In this document: positions 48,295-62,861 of the stretch, one piece after another | Layout: each line of letters begins with the position of its first letter | Position numbering within the stretch: the stretch's first letter is position 1 | Assembly (NCBI GenBank): GCA_002682825.1 | Contig: NOKP01000011.1 | Span: 1,458,098 to 1,522,097, forward strand | Direction of reading: 5' to 3' | DNA: 64,000 nt | From: Neonectria sp. B-13 | Lineage: Eukaryota; Ascomycota; Sordariomycetes; Hypocreales; Nectriaceae | Translations under genes and position numbers: made by a program | The notes under the pieces: generated by a model | What the model was told of the DNA's origin: nothing | Database searches by the model: none | What the model saw: only the letters and a program-made list of their open reading frames with translations

Positions 48295-49609
48295 GGTGAA
48301 CGGCGGACGGGGACACACACAAGTCGCAACCTTCAAGCCGGTTCTTAGTGTAGGTTGGATAGACAAAGGAAAATCAAAGAAGCAAGAGTTTCTTTACTGT
48401 TCCTTTCTCGTCGCCATACCCCCGCTCTCCAGAAGATCTAGATGTCCGCCTGTTTTGCTCCGGGGGAGGGAACACACCATCCCCATCAGCCCATGTCCTC
48501 GACAGCCTCAAGCCATGGCTTTTGCGCAACCTCGCATGGACGCTGCGAGCCCCGCTCCGAGGCCGTTGAATGCTGTCCTGTCGTTGGGACGTCGACCTCC
48601 GGGATGATTTTTTAATATGTCGTCGATTACAAATCAGAAAATCAACGCCCCCAGTCTTGCTTCTTACAAAACCGCCCCGACTCGCCCACGTCCCTCCCGC
48701 CTGTGCTCCCGTGTGACATTCCGTGGCACCGGACCGTTGTCGTTGTCATCATGGTCACCGCTGCTGCAGGCACTGCGGGACTAGCCCAGTTACTACTGGG
48801 TCTACGCGCGCCATCGGGTTGTTCTGCGCCCTTTCCCGTTGCTGTCAACCAGATCGCGGGCACAGACGCTGTGCAGTTGCAGTGCCATCTGAAGCTCCGT
48901 TCCCTAGCGGCGAATCTGGGAGAATTGGCACAGATCACCTTCTGATCCAACCCACCACCGCCCAGTCTAAGCATGCAGCCAGCTTAGCCTCCCAGCCAAC
49001 ATGCACTTGTCGTGTACGAATATACCATCGCAAGTAATATCAAGTCTATAATGTGGTTGCTCCCTAATCCCGAGTCCGGGTTTCTATCAAGTACTAAATA
49101 CATACAACAAAGAGGCCAGCGTCTTGTGTTTCCCATAATGCCTGCTGTCTGCTTTCCGCTTTCCGCGTGTAGAAAGCCGCAGCAGCCTTCCAGTTTAACT
49201 CCCTTCCCTTGAACATCGTGGAAACAATCCCCATATTCGTAAGGTTGCCGGCCGCCAGTCTATTTCGAGCTTGAACAAAGGAAAAGAAACCACGTGGGTG
49301 TTGGGAATCAATGAGGAGATTTAAGAAAAATGAGCAAAGGAAAATGGCATTCCGAACATGCTCCGTCAAGGAGTGAGCCCACGCGTCGCGGGTGGTGCGG
49401 TATTAGGTGACTGTGGGCATGTAATTCCGAGTCCATGCAATTTTTGAGAGGTGTCGAGGGGATCCAGTCCGATAACAAACGCCGTTGAAATCTGCGTAGC
49501 CCACGACGGGCAGATCTTCGACGACAAATACAGGGTATCAATGTGTTGAGCTGGTAAGCCCAGGTCAACGAGGAGCCTATTCCGCAAACTCTGCAGATAG
49601 ACCGGCCAC
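48295..49609. other. Spacer between the DsbA-like and C2H2 genes
   Basis: This contains the promoter of the DsbA-like gene and the 3' flank of the C2H2 gene, both on the minus strand. Open frames are short and show no domain. Confidence 0.5.
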
Positions 49610-51010
<1,401 letters not shown>

Positions 51011-52800
51011 GTTTGCGAAGTGAGACCGTTCAAGCCGTCGGGCGTTCGATCGCAATCTCGCAAGGTGGGCTTAAAATTGACGTCTCACAAAAGGGAGGTG
51101 GTCAAACTGTGCTAAGAGGCTATGGTCAGCGCCAAATTCCAGTGTCGCATTGAGCTGAATCAGGGTAGGAAAGGAGAGACAGTGGCCCGGACAACAGAAA
51201 GGCTCATTGCCCCTTTGCGGTGGAGATGGCATGATTGTGATATCGGCCAGGGAGCGGGAGCATAGATCGCTCCCAGGCCAGTTTGCAGGGTCAAGCCGAG
51301 GCACCCAAAAGATTATGCGACGTACCTGTTGTATTCCAAGCGCAAATGGTGTTGGAAGCGCTGATGCAAGGTCCGGTTCTCAAGGAGACTGTGAGGAAGG
51401 GAGTGATGCCAGGTCGACCTGCGACAAGAACAACTGCCAAGTTAATGACAGGCGACGCGTATCTCGCAGGGCCGAAAGGAAGAGGTGGATGCGTGGGTTG
51501 GGTCGCGAGCGGGACCAGCGAACGAGGCGATGGAGTTGAGTGGGAGAAAAACTCTTGCCGACTAGCGGGCGAAGCGACGTTTGACGGTGGTAGGCGGAAA
51601 GATGACCTGGGTGGCGCAGGACGGTCTGGTGAAGGTTGATTCACACAGCGACGTGCGAAGGGTATCGAGAGGTGGGATGTCTGAGTTGACAGTGACGAGG
51701 GGATCTCAGGGTGGTCTGTTCACGGTGATCCTAAATGCAGGTACCAGAGGTCAGTCACGTCAAAGCAGATGTAGCCCAAGAAAAGATGGTAATAGAAGAC
51801 GATCGCAAGCACCAGTAGAGAAGACTGAATGAGGATCGGATCGAGGATGTAATGGTTCAAGGAATGTGATCGAGGGGAACGGGTAGAGGGGAGGTCAAGG
51901 AGTAGATGCTCGATCGAGGCCAGGTAGGGGCCAAGCCTTTATGTCAGGTTGGGTCTCTAGGCGGGACGTGACAAGGCAAGCCGTGGAGTGGAGGCCCCGA
52001 AAAACTCCCAGACCAGGGCAGGGATCGCGAGGTGGAGGAGTGAATAGCGGGACTCCAACACGCGCGGGCAAACCAACTGCGGCGCGCGATGGAGCAGGGA
52101 TCAAACGACCGCAATGCGAGAGTGTAACAAGAACAAGGAAGCCCGGGACGGCGCACAGGCAAGGGCGTGTACCCAAGGGCTGGAATGGGAAGTCGAACGT
52201 ACCGGATGTCGGAGGTTGAGTTGAGGGGGAGATGCGTTCGGAGGCGTTGAGTTGGTGGGTGGTGTTTGATGTTTTGATGGATGGTGTAGGTGCGAGGGTT
52301 TGGGTTGGATCTCGTCGAGTTTGTTCTGTGCGCCAGATCTCAGGAAGAGGGCGGTGGCATGGAGCAAGCACGGGACGGGGGGTGGCAGGTGGTGGCAGGT
52401 GGTGGCAGACGGGAAACGGAAGACGGAAGACGGCAGACGGCAGACGGCAGCAAGAAAGGGCGAATGCGCAGATCAACGGAAGGGACGATGAGGAGGAAGG
52501 TTTCTGATCACGGGCAGGAGCTGGAACAAACACGGCTGGGGGGGGAGTGCCGGCACTATTATAACAGCGAGACAGAGGCAAGAGAGCCAGCCAGCTCAGC
52601 GAGCGCAAGGCAGCGCGGTAGCCTCTGGAGGGCGTGAAGCGCAAGGTGGGCGGGAGGTGGGCGGAAGGTGGGCGTGGGGAGAGGGGCGTGTGAAGATGGG
52701 AGAGTGGGAGAGTGGGAGGGAGAGGGCCAAAAAGGGCGTGTGGCGAAGGCGGTGGGCACAATGGGAGTGAGAGAGAGAGAGTGACGGACGGAGTGACGGA
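51011..52800 (-). promoter_or_regulatory. Promoter and probable long leader of the C2H2 gene
   Basis: Read on the minus strand, this stretch is rich in C/T and CCACC words, especially 51.9-52.8 kb, as in leaders of regulatory genes. Simple arrays (GGTGGCA, and ACGGCAG/ACGGAAG) lie at about 52380-52450. It could also contain an untranslated 5' exon and intron. The overlapping open frames show no domain. Confidence 0.4.
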
Positions 52801-55800
52801 TTAGACTAAGCAGAATCAAAATAGCAGCTTCCAAGATGAGGGGACCCCCCCTCGTGAGCCCTCCAGCCCAAGAATGGGAGCAAAAAGAAATGACCGTGGG
52901 AATTGAAACGAACGGGTGGCTACATAGTCCAGGCAAATAGGTTGATAGGCTGCCTAGGTAGGTACCAACCAAGCGAATGGGGCCGGCCTAGGTGTCGGGG
53001 AAGACGGGCTGGAGAAACGGATGGAGACCTTTTGGACAGTGAATGCCTGACTGCTTTGCTTGAGAGCCCAGGGGAGGGGAGTCTGGAAGATGGACTCGAC
53101 CTGACGGGAGATGCACTCCAGCGTCCAGTACCCCTGCACAGTGGGCACAGTGCGGCGGCCCGGCAGCTTCATGCGCCCAGGCTCCAGGTGTACAGCACTG
53201 TGGTCCCCCGGCCGCCGCGGCGCCCCATGGAGAAAATGCCTACTATGTACACCTTCACACCTTCACACCTCAAGGCCCAAGGGGAACGGAACGGGGAGCG
53301 TGCAGGGACCTGAGTCGAAGGCAGGGCAAACGTACGGATACCTACGTTACCTTTCCGTTACGGGTCCCGCGGGGGCCCTAGGCTGGACCCCAAAGGGTGC
53401 TGTCTTGCTGTCGTACAGCGCAGGGCGGGGACTGACGCTGGTGATTGGGACCAGCTGGTGGTCCTGCTCATCTGGATTTCTGGACAAAGGGCGGCCGTGG
53501 CATGAGCTTGGGGGGCTTCAAAAGACCCCCGGTCCATGATGGGATGGGATGGGTGCAAGCAAATGGAAGCAGGCCTGTCCCTGTCAGCCTGGTACGTCGG
53601 CCGTCGTACCTTTTGCAAGTTGGGCGGGCGACATTGGGCGACATTATGCTGGCGATGGGTGAATGCGAGTTGCGAGTTGCGAGTGGACGCCTCCCGTCTC
53701 GTCTATTGCCCGTGTGGTGCTGCTATCAGGTAGGGGGATGGGTTTTGGGGGTGGCATGGCCGGATGGTGGTTGGTTCCAGGTTGATTCCGGGTTTGTTTA
53801 ATGCGGCAGCGATACGGTGTAATGTGCTTGACTCCGTCAGCCATCGGGTACGGGAGGCAAGGAGAGAAGCAATCAACCACGAAGACGTCGCCAACCACGA
53901 AGAACCAAGGATGATGGCCATGCTCGTCACGGCCATGCCATGCCGTGCCGTGCGCGATTGTGGTTGAGATGCGGTTGCCGATGCATGCACACGTTTTGAA
54001 GGGTCTTCCAGCCTCTGATACCGCCTCCCTCTCCCTCGGGATGGCGAACAGGCCTCTCTCTGACCCTCTCCCGAGAGCTGGTTGTCCGCGAACCCCAAAC
54101 ACTCACGAGCGGCCCCTGCCTGCCCAACACTGGCGGTAACACTACGTACGATTTACCATTTACCACCACCTCCACGCATTGAGCAAGCAACCAGGGCCGA
54201 CGTCATGACACGACAACACTCTCTCGCCCTGGCCCCCATCCCCTGTAGGGCCGAGAGATGGCGTGTGCGCTGCGCACCCCAAGCCCATGGCCCAAGGCTG
54301 CTGTGCCCCCGGTCCCCGTCCTGCCCTGGGCAATTAATGGAGCCGAGGTTTTGGGCGCGCGACGGAGCTGGGCTGTCAGGCCAGGGCCGCCAGGCTGCGT
54401 ACGCTGAGCGGGTGGCAGATCTGAGGTGCCCTTCCAGAAGACCATTCTGCGATCCCCCTGTGCTGTGGCTTGCCTCACCTGAGCGTCCACCTCCCTTGGC
54501 GGCACGGCCACGTCTTCAGCCATCACTTGAGGAGCCTCTAACGGACCCCGTACCACACTCCATCGACCGCCGAGCGCTGGCCAATTTCCATCACCGCCGA
54601 CGAGGGCTGCGATCGCTGGCTTTGAATCTCGGCGACTGCGAATCAGGACCACCAACCCCAGTTCTCCCCCCATCTGGTAAGGCTTCGAGGATGCTGTACG
54701 ATGCAATCAAAATAAACGGACGGCAGTCAAGAGTCATCTGATTGTCCCAAGTCGCTCCCGGAGTCCCAGCACCACCCGTGTTTGCGGACGGAGTACCTGT
54801 CCCAAGGACTCGGTCGATCCATCGCTCGCTTGCTCGAGCTGGTGCCACGGCGGTCCCTGTTTTTGGGGGCACTCAGTCCACCAGCAATCGACCTCTTGCT
54901 GGATACGTAAAGCCTAATCCAGCAATGCCAGCATCCATGGCCCGGGGTGTCGGATGCCCTGGGATGCCCTACGTTGCTTCGCTGGTATTGTGCCATGGGC
55001 CCGTGAATTAATGCACGCAACTTTCGCAACAGGCACAAGTCTGCCGCTTGTGGGATGTTTGTTGACCGTCGCTCCGCATGGATCAGAAGGTTCTGCCCCC
55101 AGAGCCTTGGGGGACATGCCCAATCGGATCTGAAGCGGGTGACCTGGACACTGCCGCGGTCGCCCCTCGAAGTCGTCCTCGAGTAAGAATCCTGGAGTGG
55201 CCCTGGAGCCGCCCTGCACTGTGCACGATACCTTGGTCCGGTACTTGAGGAGCCGTACCTTGCTTGCCCTTACATACCGACTACTAGTAAGTTAGTCTAC
55301 CGACCCAGTAACTCCGTACTTCCATGCCATGGATGATGGAGAAAGGTCATGGGCAGGGGTGGCGTATGATGGGCATCGTGATCCCCCCTCTCCCCGAAAG
55401 AAACAATAGCGGCCCAGCCTTCCAAACACTTTTTCATGGTTCCATCACCATGTACGACGCACTACTACGTAGGAATTCTCCGCACGCACACCCGCTGCGT
55501 CACCAAGCCGCTTATTGTCCTCTGGATTCGCAGGCGCACATGACAGTCGACAATCACAATAGTACGGTGCGGTGGAAGCCTCTAGCAGCGACAACAAACA
55601 ATCAATCATCCGCCCACTAGCACCAGCCATGTTCAACTTTCACGTCCAAAAGGGGGCGCCAGCCAAACGAAGCCAAGAAGGCCTTTCAGGGTTGTGTGGC
55701 AGGGGTGGCGGTCCCCAAAACGCAGCAGCTGGTATGTGATTGGCTGCGTGGAGAGACCGGTGGCCAATGCATTACAATGGGAAATTACGCTAGCTTGGCT

Positions 55801-58800
55801 CGGAAGGTTTCTCGAAGCCTTCTGGAAGCTGGAACACCCCGGCCCATCATGGTCCTCCGTGCTTGCCGCAGGCACGTCGCAGGTCCTGCTCATATTGTCG
55901 TAGGTGGTTGTGGCCCGCGCAAAGCCCAGCTTGCCCCGTGTTTCCAAACCCCCCTGCTCATGCAAATGTCCCAACTCCCATACGCCTTGTCCATTGTCTG
56001 TTTCCCACACCCTCTCTACCTTTGGCCCCATTGCCCATTGCCCATTGCCTCATGGCCCCGTCTCCCGTGTGCCCCGTGCTGCGAAAGCATGGGTCATGCC
56101 CATCGTTCTGACGGCCTTCGAGAAGCTCACGGTGTCGTCTCTGGCCTCTGGTGCCCTTTCTAGTGCGTTGGTGCCGGACACCACTGTTAGTTAGAGCTGC
56201 ACCCATTCACATCAGATGGGGCACGGGGCGAGCGACATCCGTCCTGGCCGAGGCGTTTGTGTCCGGGGTGGGCTCATGCCCCGAGTCCCGTTCATCCCAA
56301 GCTCGAGGCCTAACTAACACCAGTCGCCAGCCTCACCCATGATCGATGATCGAATGAGACTCGATGAGGGATGAAGGCCAACAAAGGACATCCCTCCAAG
56401 ACCAACACCCCAGACCCATACATGGCAGGTGTGTTGCAGCTGCGGCTCCGGGACGGCTCCCACTCCCACGAGAGCAATACAACACGCTCCCCACGGCCCG
56501 AGGCCTGCACGTCGATGTGATCCAGTTGCGCCAGGAGGAGCGCCAGGAGCGGCCAGGAGCTTGCCCTTTCCAGCTGGGGAAATCCTGACCGTGCCGGCGC
56601 GGGAGACCAGGGTCAACGCTCCCGAAGAAGCAGGCATCATACCTCGATATCGCCCGTTTGCACGGGATCTTACGACCCAAAGTCTCCAGAGGCGCGAACA
56701 ATGGGTGACGGGTGATGGGAAAGGGGGCACGGAACAGAAACCACTCAAACAGGCCACCGCCTTTCATCACGCATCACGCACAATCACATTGCATTCCATC
56801 CCATTACGTCTCGTCGGTGCAATATGCGGGTTTGCGATGCATTCGGTCAGGCCCAGTAATGGACCATTGCCCACCTCCACCATCTCTTTCAGGACGCGGG
56901 ACCTGTTGGTCATAGCCTGCTTGCCTGCCACGCCTGCACCTCCGCATCTGCCCTCAATAGCTATGCAGGCGGCTTGGCTATTGTCATGGATCTTGCACGC
57001 CGTCAACGGCATGTGGCTGGACCGGGCTGGCGACGGTCCAATGGCTACCAACCCTCGACACTCCCACACAGTGACACAACCGCCAAAAACGGCCCAGTGC
57101 GATTCGCCACCCGCCTTCTAGAAATTCCGCGCACGTACCGCCCGTCCCCGTCCTTGAGCCTGAATAGACTCACCTGCATCAACGGCACCTACTCCGTACA
57201 TGACAATAGTAAGGACCCCTCAGCCATCCACGATCCAACAACTTTGATTGTGAACGGATGTCGCGGTGGCTCGTGGCTCTTTCAGGTTTCAACCCGTCGT
57301 CCCGTCACTCGCCCGCTAAGTTCGGAGAAGGCGATGCGCCGGCGCGCAAAAGGCCCCAGGGCCCTGGTGAATCAAATCAAAAGACGGCCAGCAGCAATGC
57401 AAATCCGCCAGGACAACTATTCTGGGTCCCAATAGGGACAACCGTCTCTCGTCTTAGGCCCGGACGAAACAATTACCACCAAGTCTTGGCCTTAGCGTGT
57501 GTAGGCTCGTCTCCGTCTCCATCTCGGACCGTACCAAGATACAGTCAGACGCATCCCAGCGCCCAGCGTCCAGATGGCTGATTATCTTGCCAACACGCGG
57601 CACGCTATGACCAGCAACTGTTGCAGCAAACGGAAAGGGCTACAACGACTGGCGCGGGGCCAATCCTACGCCACGCCGCCTGGAACACCAAGCTTCCGAC
57701 GTGGAGACGGTTCGATCGTGGAAGGCAAAAGCAGCCTGTGGCCCTGTGCGGCGTGTTGTCGCTGTCCGTGACTGTTGCGGGACAAAGGAAAGTGAAGATC
57801 GGAGGGAGCTTGGGACAAGGACGAGGGCCGGTGGCGCCCAGCAGGTGGTCTATGAAACCCAGCCATGCCGCCAGCCAGTTGGCCATGGCTCCCGCCTCCC
57901 GCCTCCCGGCTATTTGCGAGGCCGTTACGACGTCTTTGTCGATCCTATCCGAGCTTCTCCCTCCCTTGCGAGTCTGGTGCCTTGATCGAATCCTGTGTTG
58001 CCCAAAGCTCAGTTGAAACAATCGAGCGTCCCGATCGTGGAGGGAGCGGGCGCTGACATGAACTGCATTACAGATGATCGACATCACATCGCGTTTCCCC
58101 AGGATTGAGAAGCAAAATGTGAATCAATTGATCCCCGTCCGCATCATCCATTGACCCATTCGGCGGCGGCCACGGATGATCGTTCGACGCCCAACATCCA
58201 GCGTGCAGCCCGACCAGACTCGGGGACTCTTTCAGCTGGCGCTGATGGTGGATGGGGCGGCCTCTCCCCATTTCCCATGGCGCCTTTGTTTGTTCATGCG
58301 TGCCTCGTACACTGCCTCTACTGTGTATGCCTCATTGGCCCCTCACCCCCTTTCGCTTTCGCCCACTTTCTTTGTCCACCGGGGAAGCCAACTCGAGATG
58401 CTTCAACCAACCGGGAGCTCGGCCGTCGTCATGCAGGCCCTGACCCCAGAATGCCAGCCAGGGGACCACCAAAAGGGAGCCAGGGACCAGCTCCGAGTCG
58501 CTGACGGGCATTTCCGTGCAGTCCATGAAACAATCAATGGAATGCTTCTAGAAGCAGTAGGGGGCGGGTATGGGTGGCGGAGCCAGTGAAAGAGAGGGTC
58601 GGTACGAAATGGAATGGATGGCCTCTGCATCCGTCTCAGGGCTGCACCAGCGTCCAGTTCCACTGTTGGGTAGTGTACAGTGCTGAGTTGCACCGACAGG
58701 GATATCCTGGACCCGTGGCTGCCACGAGGGCCGCTCGATGCCGGCATGCACTTTGCTTCTGTCGCGATAACCTCGACGCTTCCGCTCCTCGAGTACGACG

Positions 58801-59492
58801 CTAGAAGCAACGAAGGTTCATGGCAGCCCAGTCTCTACAGAAGTGCCTGCTCGCCATCTTCAACTAACCAGGAAGTCGGATGATGATCGACCCTACGACT
58901 CGACACTACACTCGGCGGCTTTGTCCAGCTCCATCGGGAGAGGATGGCGAGAAATTACCGCGCTGCGCTGCGTTGGCATGGAACCATGCCACCTTCAATG
59001 TACACAGCCCTTACCACACCCTCTTTCGCGGCTTCGACGGCGCTATCCTCAGGTGAGGTGGGGGCCGATCCAAGGCGGATGACGGACGACGGACGACGGG
59101 CGACAAAGGCCAATTTCGCGAATCCCATCAAAGAGCCGTTTCGAGTGCTGGAGTACGAATAGCCATCGAGCGCTGAGGTCATGTGGCGCGCCCCTCCTCC
59201 GGCTCACTCTGGGGCTCTCGGGCTCTGGGCGTCTTGAGGTTCTACCAATTTCAGCCCTCTCCACGGTGGGTGCCAACTGGGCTGAATATGCCGTCGGTGT
59301 CGTTTGAGGACGCAAACCTGGCGCGCATCCGTAGTGCAAACAGCATGTCTCAGCCTGTGACCGTTGTGTTGCGCCCGGCACCCCGACAGCTGAAGGCAGG
59401 TTGGCAGAGTCGAAGCAGGGGTTCGCGCGCATCGCATACGAAAAGTAGCACCACTTGCGAGCGCAACCTGGCCCTGGACAACCCCGGCGCGC

Positions 59493-59516
59493 GATGCTGA
59501 TGCTGATGCTGATGCT
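59493..59516. repeat. GATGCT hexamer repeat
   Basis: Four perfect copies of GATGCT lie in the gene-free region. Confidence 0.9.
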
Positions 59517-59611
59517 AAGCGGGATCTCTGGGCCATGCCGGTCAACGGGATCTACGTCGGTACCGGTCCGTGACCATTTGCATTGACATTTGCATCATAC
59601 TGTCACTGGCA

Positions 59612-59667
59612 GATGCCTGGGACGAGATGCCTGGGACGAGATGCCTGGGACGAGATGCCTTGGACAA
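59612..59667. repeat. 14-bp minisatellite GATGCCTGGGACGA
   Basis: Three perfect copies are followed by one diverged copy. It lies about 100 bp from the GATGCT array and shares its GATGC core. Confidence 0.9.
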
Positions 59668-60160
59668 CGAGGTGTTTGTGCCACATACTGGTCAGAGAGC
59701 GCCGACCATGCAAAGACATGGCCGTTTTAAACACTTGGATCATTGCTACAATACGCTCACTGTTCGTTCTCAGCCAAGACCGACATTATCCGGATTCTCT
59801 CATAAGATGCAAACTTCTCCCGCGTCAATGTCGGTGAACGCTGAGCCTCGGAGGACCCGCCATGACTCCATTGATCTTCAGGGCGCCCCGATCTACAATA
59901 CACCAGCAGGGCTTTTTTTGCTTTGTTTTCCTTCACCGTTGGTCGAGCCTATTGGGACCATGCTTGATGGGAAGGCCCAGAAGCTCCATGAGCAGGCGTT
60001 CCGTTGTAATTAAACGCATTACACGTCGGCCACCCGTCCACTCGTCTACATCAGCTGCTTGCTGCAACCTAAGGGCCCAAGGGGGACTCTAGAAGCGAGA
60101 AGCGAGAACGGCGAATGGATGGAGAATGGAGACTGGGGATGATATGAGGGGCCCATCTAG

Positions 60161-60207
60161 CATCTGGCATTGGCATCTGGCATTGGCATCTGGCATCTGG
60201 CATCTAG
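60161..60207. repeat. CATCTGG/CATTGG tandem array
   Basis: Alternating CATCTGG and CATTGG units, about seven in all, end in CATCTAG. Confidence 0.85.
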
Positions 60208-60327
60208 CCGTTGCATTGCGGCTGTCAGATTTCCCAATAATCTCTGCAAGATGCTCACAATTCGTTTTGCTTTTTTCCCTCTCGAAATCGATGCTCCCGC
60301 CATCCTGCGCCGTGCGGACGGTGGAGA

Positions 60328-60398
60328 TTTGCTTTGCTTTGCTTTGCTTTGTTTGCTTCGCTCGCGTGCCGAGTGGGCTTATGGGCTTATGGGCTTAT
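60328..60398. repeat. Two short arrays, TTTGC and GGGCTTAT
   Basis: A TTTGC/TTGCT pentamer run (60328-60357) is followed by three perfect copies of GGGCTTAT (60375-60398). Confidence 0.85.
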
Positions 60399-61283
60399 GG
60401 TCTTACAAGAACTGGGGGTGGAAATATCGTCCGATGCAGCGCAGCCTTGCGTGCATGCAGTCGTGGAGACTAAACTAAAGATTGCTTAGGCGAACGCCTC
60501 TCTAGCCATGCGCCGAGACTGAGAGAGAGTGTGTGTAAGGCTGCGTCTCTGCTGGGGGGTTAAACGGCGGTGGGCGGAAAGATGAGAGAAACGGAAGCGG
60601 TCTGGAGTCTCCTCCGAAGCAACCATTTTCCCAACGGGAAGCGCGGGTGTTTGCCTGTGCAACTTGCGACTTGTTTTCCCCCCCTCCCACAGCAGGCTAA
60701 GGTAGGTACAGCAGTAGTGGAAAGTGAAATGGCTTCTTCATCCCCGTTGGGTTTGAGAGGGTGACGCGTGAGAGATGAGTGCCAGGCTGAAGTCGGACGA
60801 GCCAAGCCCGCGCGGTCGGTGGCATCAAGCGCAACTTTCAGTCGGCGTGTCGGGTCTAGAGTCGGGCCTGGCGGAGCATCGGGCGATGGTGTGGTAAATT
60901 GGATGAAGTGGATGCCATCAGGTTGAAGCTGGTTTCCCTACCCTAGAGACATCGAGAACGACACCATTCTGAACATGGAGACATGAATATCTTCACGGGT
61001 CGTTTACTTGGCTTAAGTGAGACGCGGTGATACGCGTGGTAAGCAAATTTAGCTGAGTAAACTCACACATTTAACAAGGATTACCACATTCAAGTATAAG
61101 TACGTAGTAGGTATGTAGGCAATTAATGATATCGCTTGTTTCCTACTTCAACACAACCTCCTCTTAGACAACCAACTCACGCGCAACCCATCGATATAAA
61201 ACTAGCACAGGAAACCCAAGAAACAAACCCTCAGCCCAAAGTAGCGCTCACCATCGAGACTGCTCACGCTCAACCACCGGCGT

Positions 61284-62861
61284 CTAAATCACGTGCTCGT
61301 CTCCAAACGGATCGTCGTCGTCGTCCTGTGGCTTGGGCCGCGCCGGGGGAGCTGGCGGCGGGGAAGGCCGGGGAGGTTGGGGCGGCAGTCGCTTGCTCGG
61401 CTTCGACGTGGGAGGAGGTCGCGGGGGTGCGGCGGGAGTTGCGATGCTGAGCTCGGAGAGGTCCGGCGGTTGCGAGCTCGTGGGCGAGTGGGAGTCGGTC
61501 ATGGCCTCTTTGCCCTTCAGAGCGACCACTATGAACAGGATTAGTTATGCGTGGCACTGTGGGAAGGGTTCGGCGCGGTATACTTCTGTAGAGATGGGCT
61601 TGCTCGGCGAGTTCGTCGTCCGAGTCGCTGTCGGCGTCGATGGACCGGTCGAGCTGCTCAAAGGTCATGAGCGCATGCACGAGCTCGTCGTTGGCATGGA
61701 GCAGGCCACCCAGCCACTGCTCGTGCTCGACATGGTGAATCTGCCACGAATTAGCTATGCCCCCTCGAGTTGCTCGGCAGAGAACAAGAACGTACGTATC
61801 GCAGCACCTTCCGGCGGAGAAGCTTGCAGGCCTCGAACTGCTCCATGGCGGCCTGGTTGTCGGAGATCTGCTCCCTCTCGCGGTTGATGCTCTGGAGCGC
61901 GTTATTCAAGCCGGTGGCGGCGATGGAAGAGTCCGCAATGACCGACTTCATCTGCTCCTTCTCGGCCTCGAGGTTGAATGGCTTCCGCTTCCCCCTTGAC
62001 CTGTCCTTGTCCTTCTTCTTGTCCTTAGAGTGCCCGCCAAAGAACGAACCGCCTTCTTTGCCCGACGACTTGGAATGGCTGAATGACTGGCTCGACGGCC
62101 GGTTGGACGGACCGCCTGAGCTTTCAGCGGCCTGCTTCTTGGCAGCCTCTTCTTGTTCGTCATCTACGAATGGGTTCTCCTCAGTCTCCCTGATGACCTT
62201 TGACCTCTCTTGAGTGGCGGCGACCTTCCTCTTCGGCAGTTCCTGCGGGAGTCAGCTTTCCGGCCTTAAACCATTTCACACAAGCAACTCACCTTGTGCA
62301 GTTTCGCAATCCTGTCTAGGCCTGGGGTTCCCGCGTACTGCGCCCAGCTACGGAACAGCTCACGACACTTCTTCTTGACCAGTGGATCCGACAGCTGGTC
62401 GGTCCCGCACACGCGCAAGCGTTCCAGCAGCGGCTCATCTGCAAAGGTGCGCTGGAACCGCTCGCCGGCGTTCTGGATGAGGCCGTCCAAGAGGACCAGG
62501 GCTCGGATCTGGCGGTGGACGTTGCCATACTTGAGCTTCTTGCGAATGGCTCGGGCAGCCTCGCCGGGGCCCGAGGCCTGGAGCTTGATGACCTCGACGA
62601 GGTCGGGAATGCCGCTCAGATCTTCCTCCTCATAGGACTCCGAGGTGAGGTTTTCGACGGTGACGGTTACCGCCGAGTACGGCTTCTTCTGTCTGGGGGT
62701 TCAGCAAGGAGCTCAGAGTGTTGAAACGGAAGGAGAGACGACGATAGCCCAAGGTAAATAGCTCAAGCGAGACGCTCTCTTCTGAGCACAGCACCGTAGG
62801 GATAGTCCGTCCCAAGCAGGCGATGTGTGAACGAGGGTAAGTACTGTACCTGTTGGAACAT
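61284..62861 (-). CDS. lsb5: LSB5-like VHS-GAT endocytic adaptor
   Basis: Five exons on the minus strand, 62861-62850, 62688-62293, 62242-61796, 61740-61584 and 61528-61284, give 418 residues. Exon 1 codes only MFQQ and joins to KKPYSAVTVTVENLTSE. Residues about 5-140 form a VHS domain: YEEEDLSGIPDLVEVIKLQ, KLKYGNVHRQIRALVLLDGL and QNAGERFQRTFADEPLLERL. A Lys/Glu/Ser-rich linker contains ENPFVDDEQEE, an NPF motif expected to bind EH domains. Residues about 200-290 look like a GAT helical bundle: NREREQISDNQAAMEQFEAC and HANDELVHALMTFEQLDRSI. The C-terminus is Pro-rich (PPQPPRPSPPPAPPARPKPQ), suited to SH3 binding, and ends DPFGDEHVI. In yeast, Lsb5 binds Las17 and links cargo and ubiquitin to actin at endocytic sites. 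Domain order and length match. Confidence 0.93.

Larger units (their letters stand above)
52801..61283. other. About 8.5 kb without a recognised gene
   Basis: Many open frames of 60 to 230 codons overlap on both strands. They lack recognisable domains, sensible start contexts or complementary exons, and look like chance frames in G/C-rich DNA. Short perfect tandem repeats cluster at 59.5-60.4 kb. No tRNA or other RNA gene was recognised. A non-coding RNA cannot be excluded. Confidence 0.5.
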
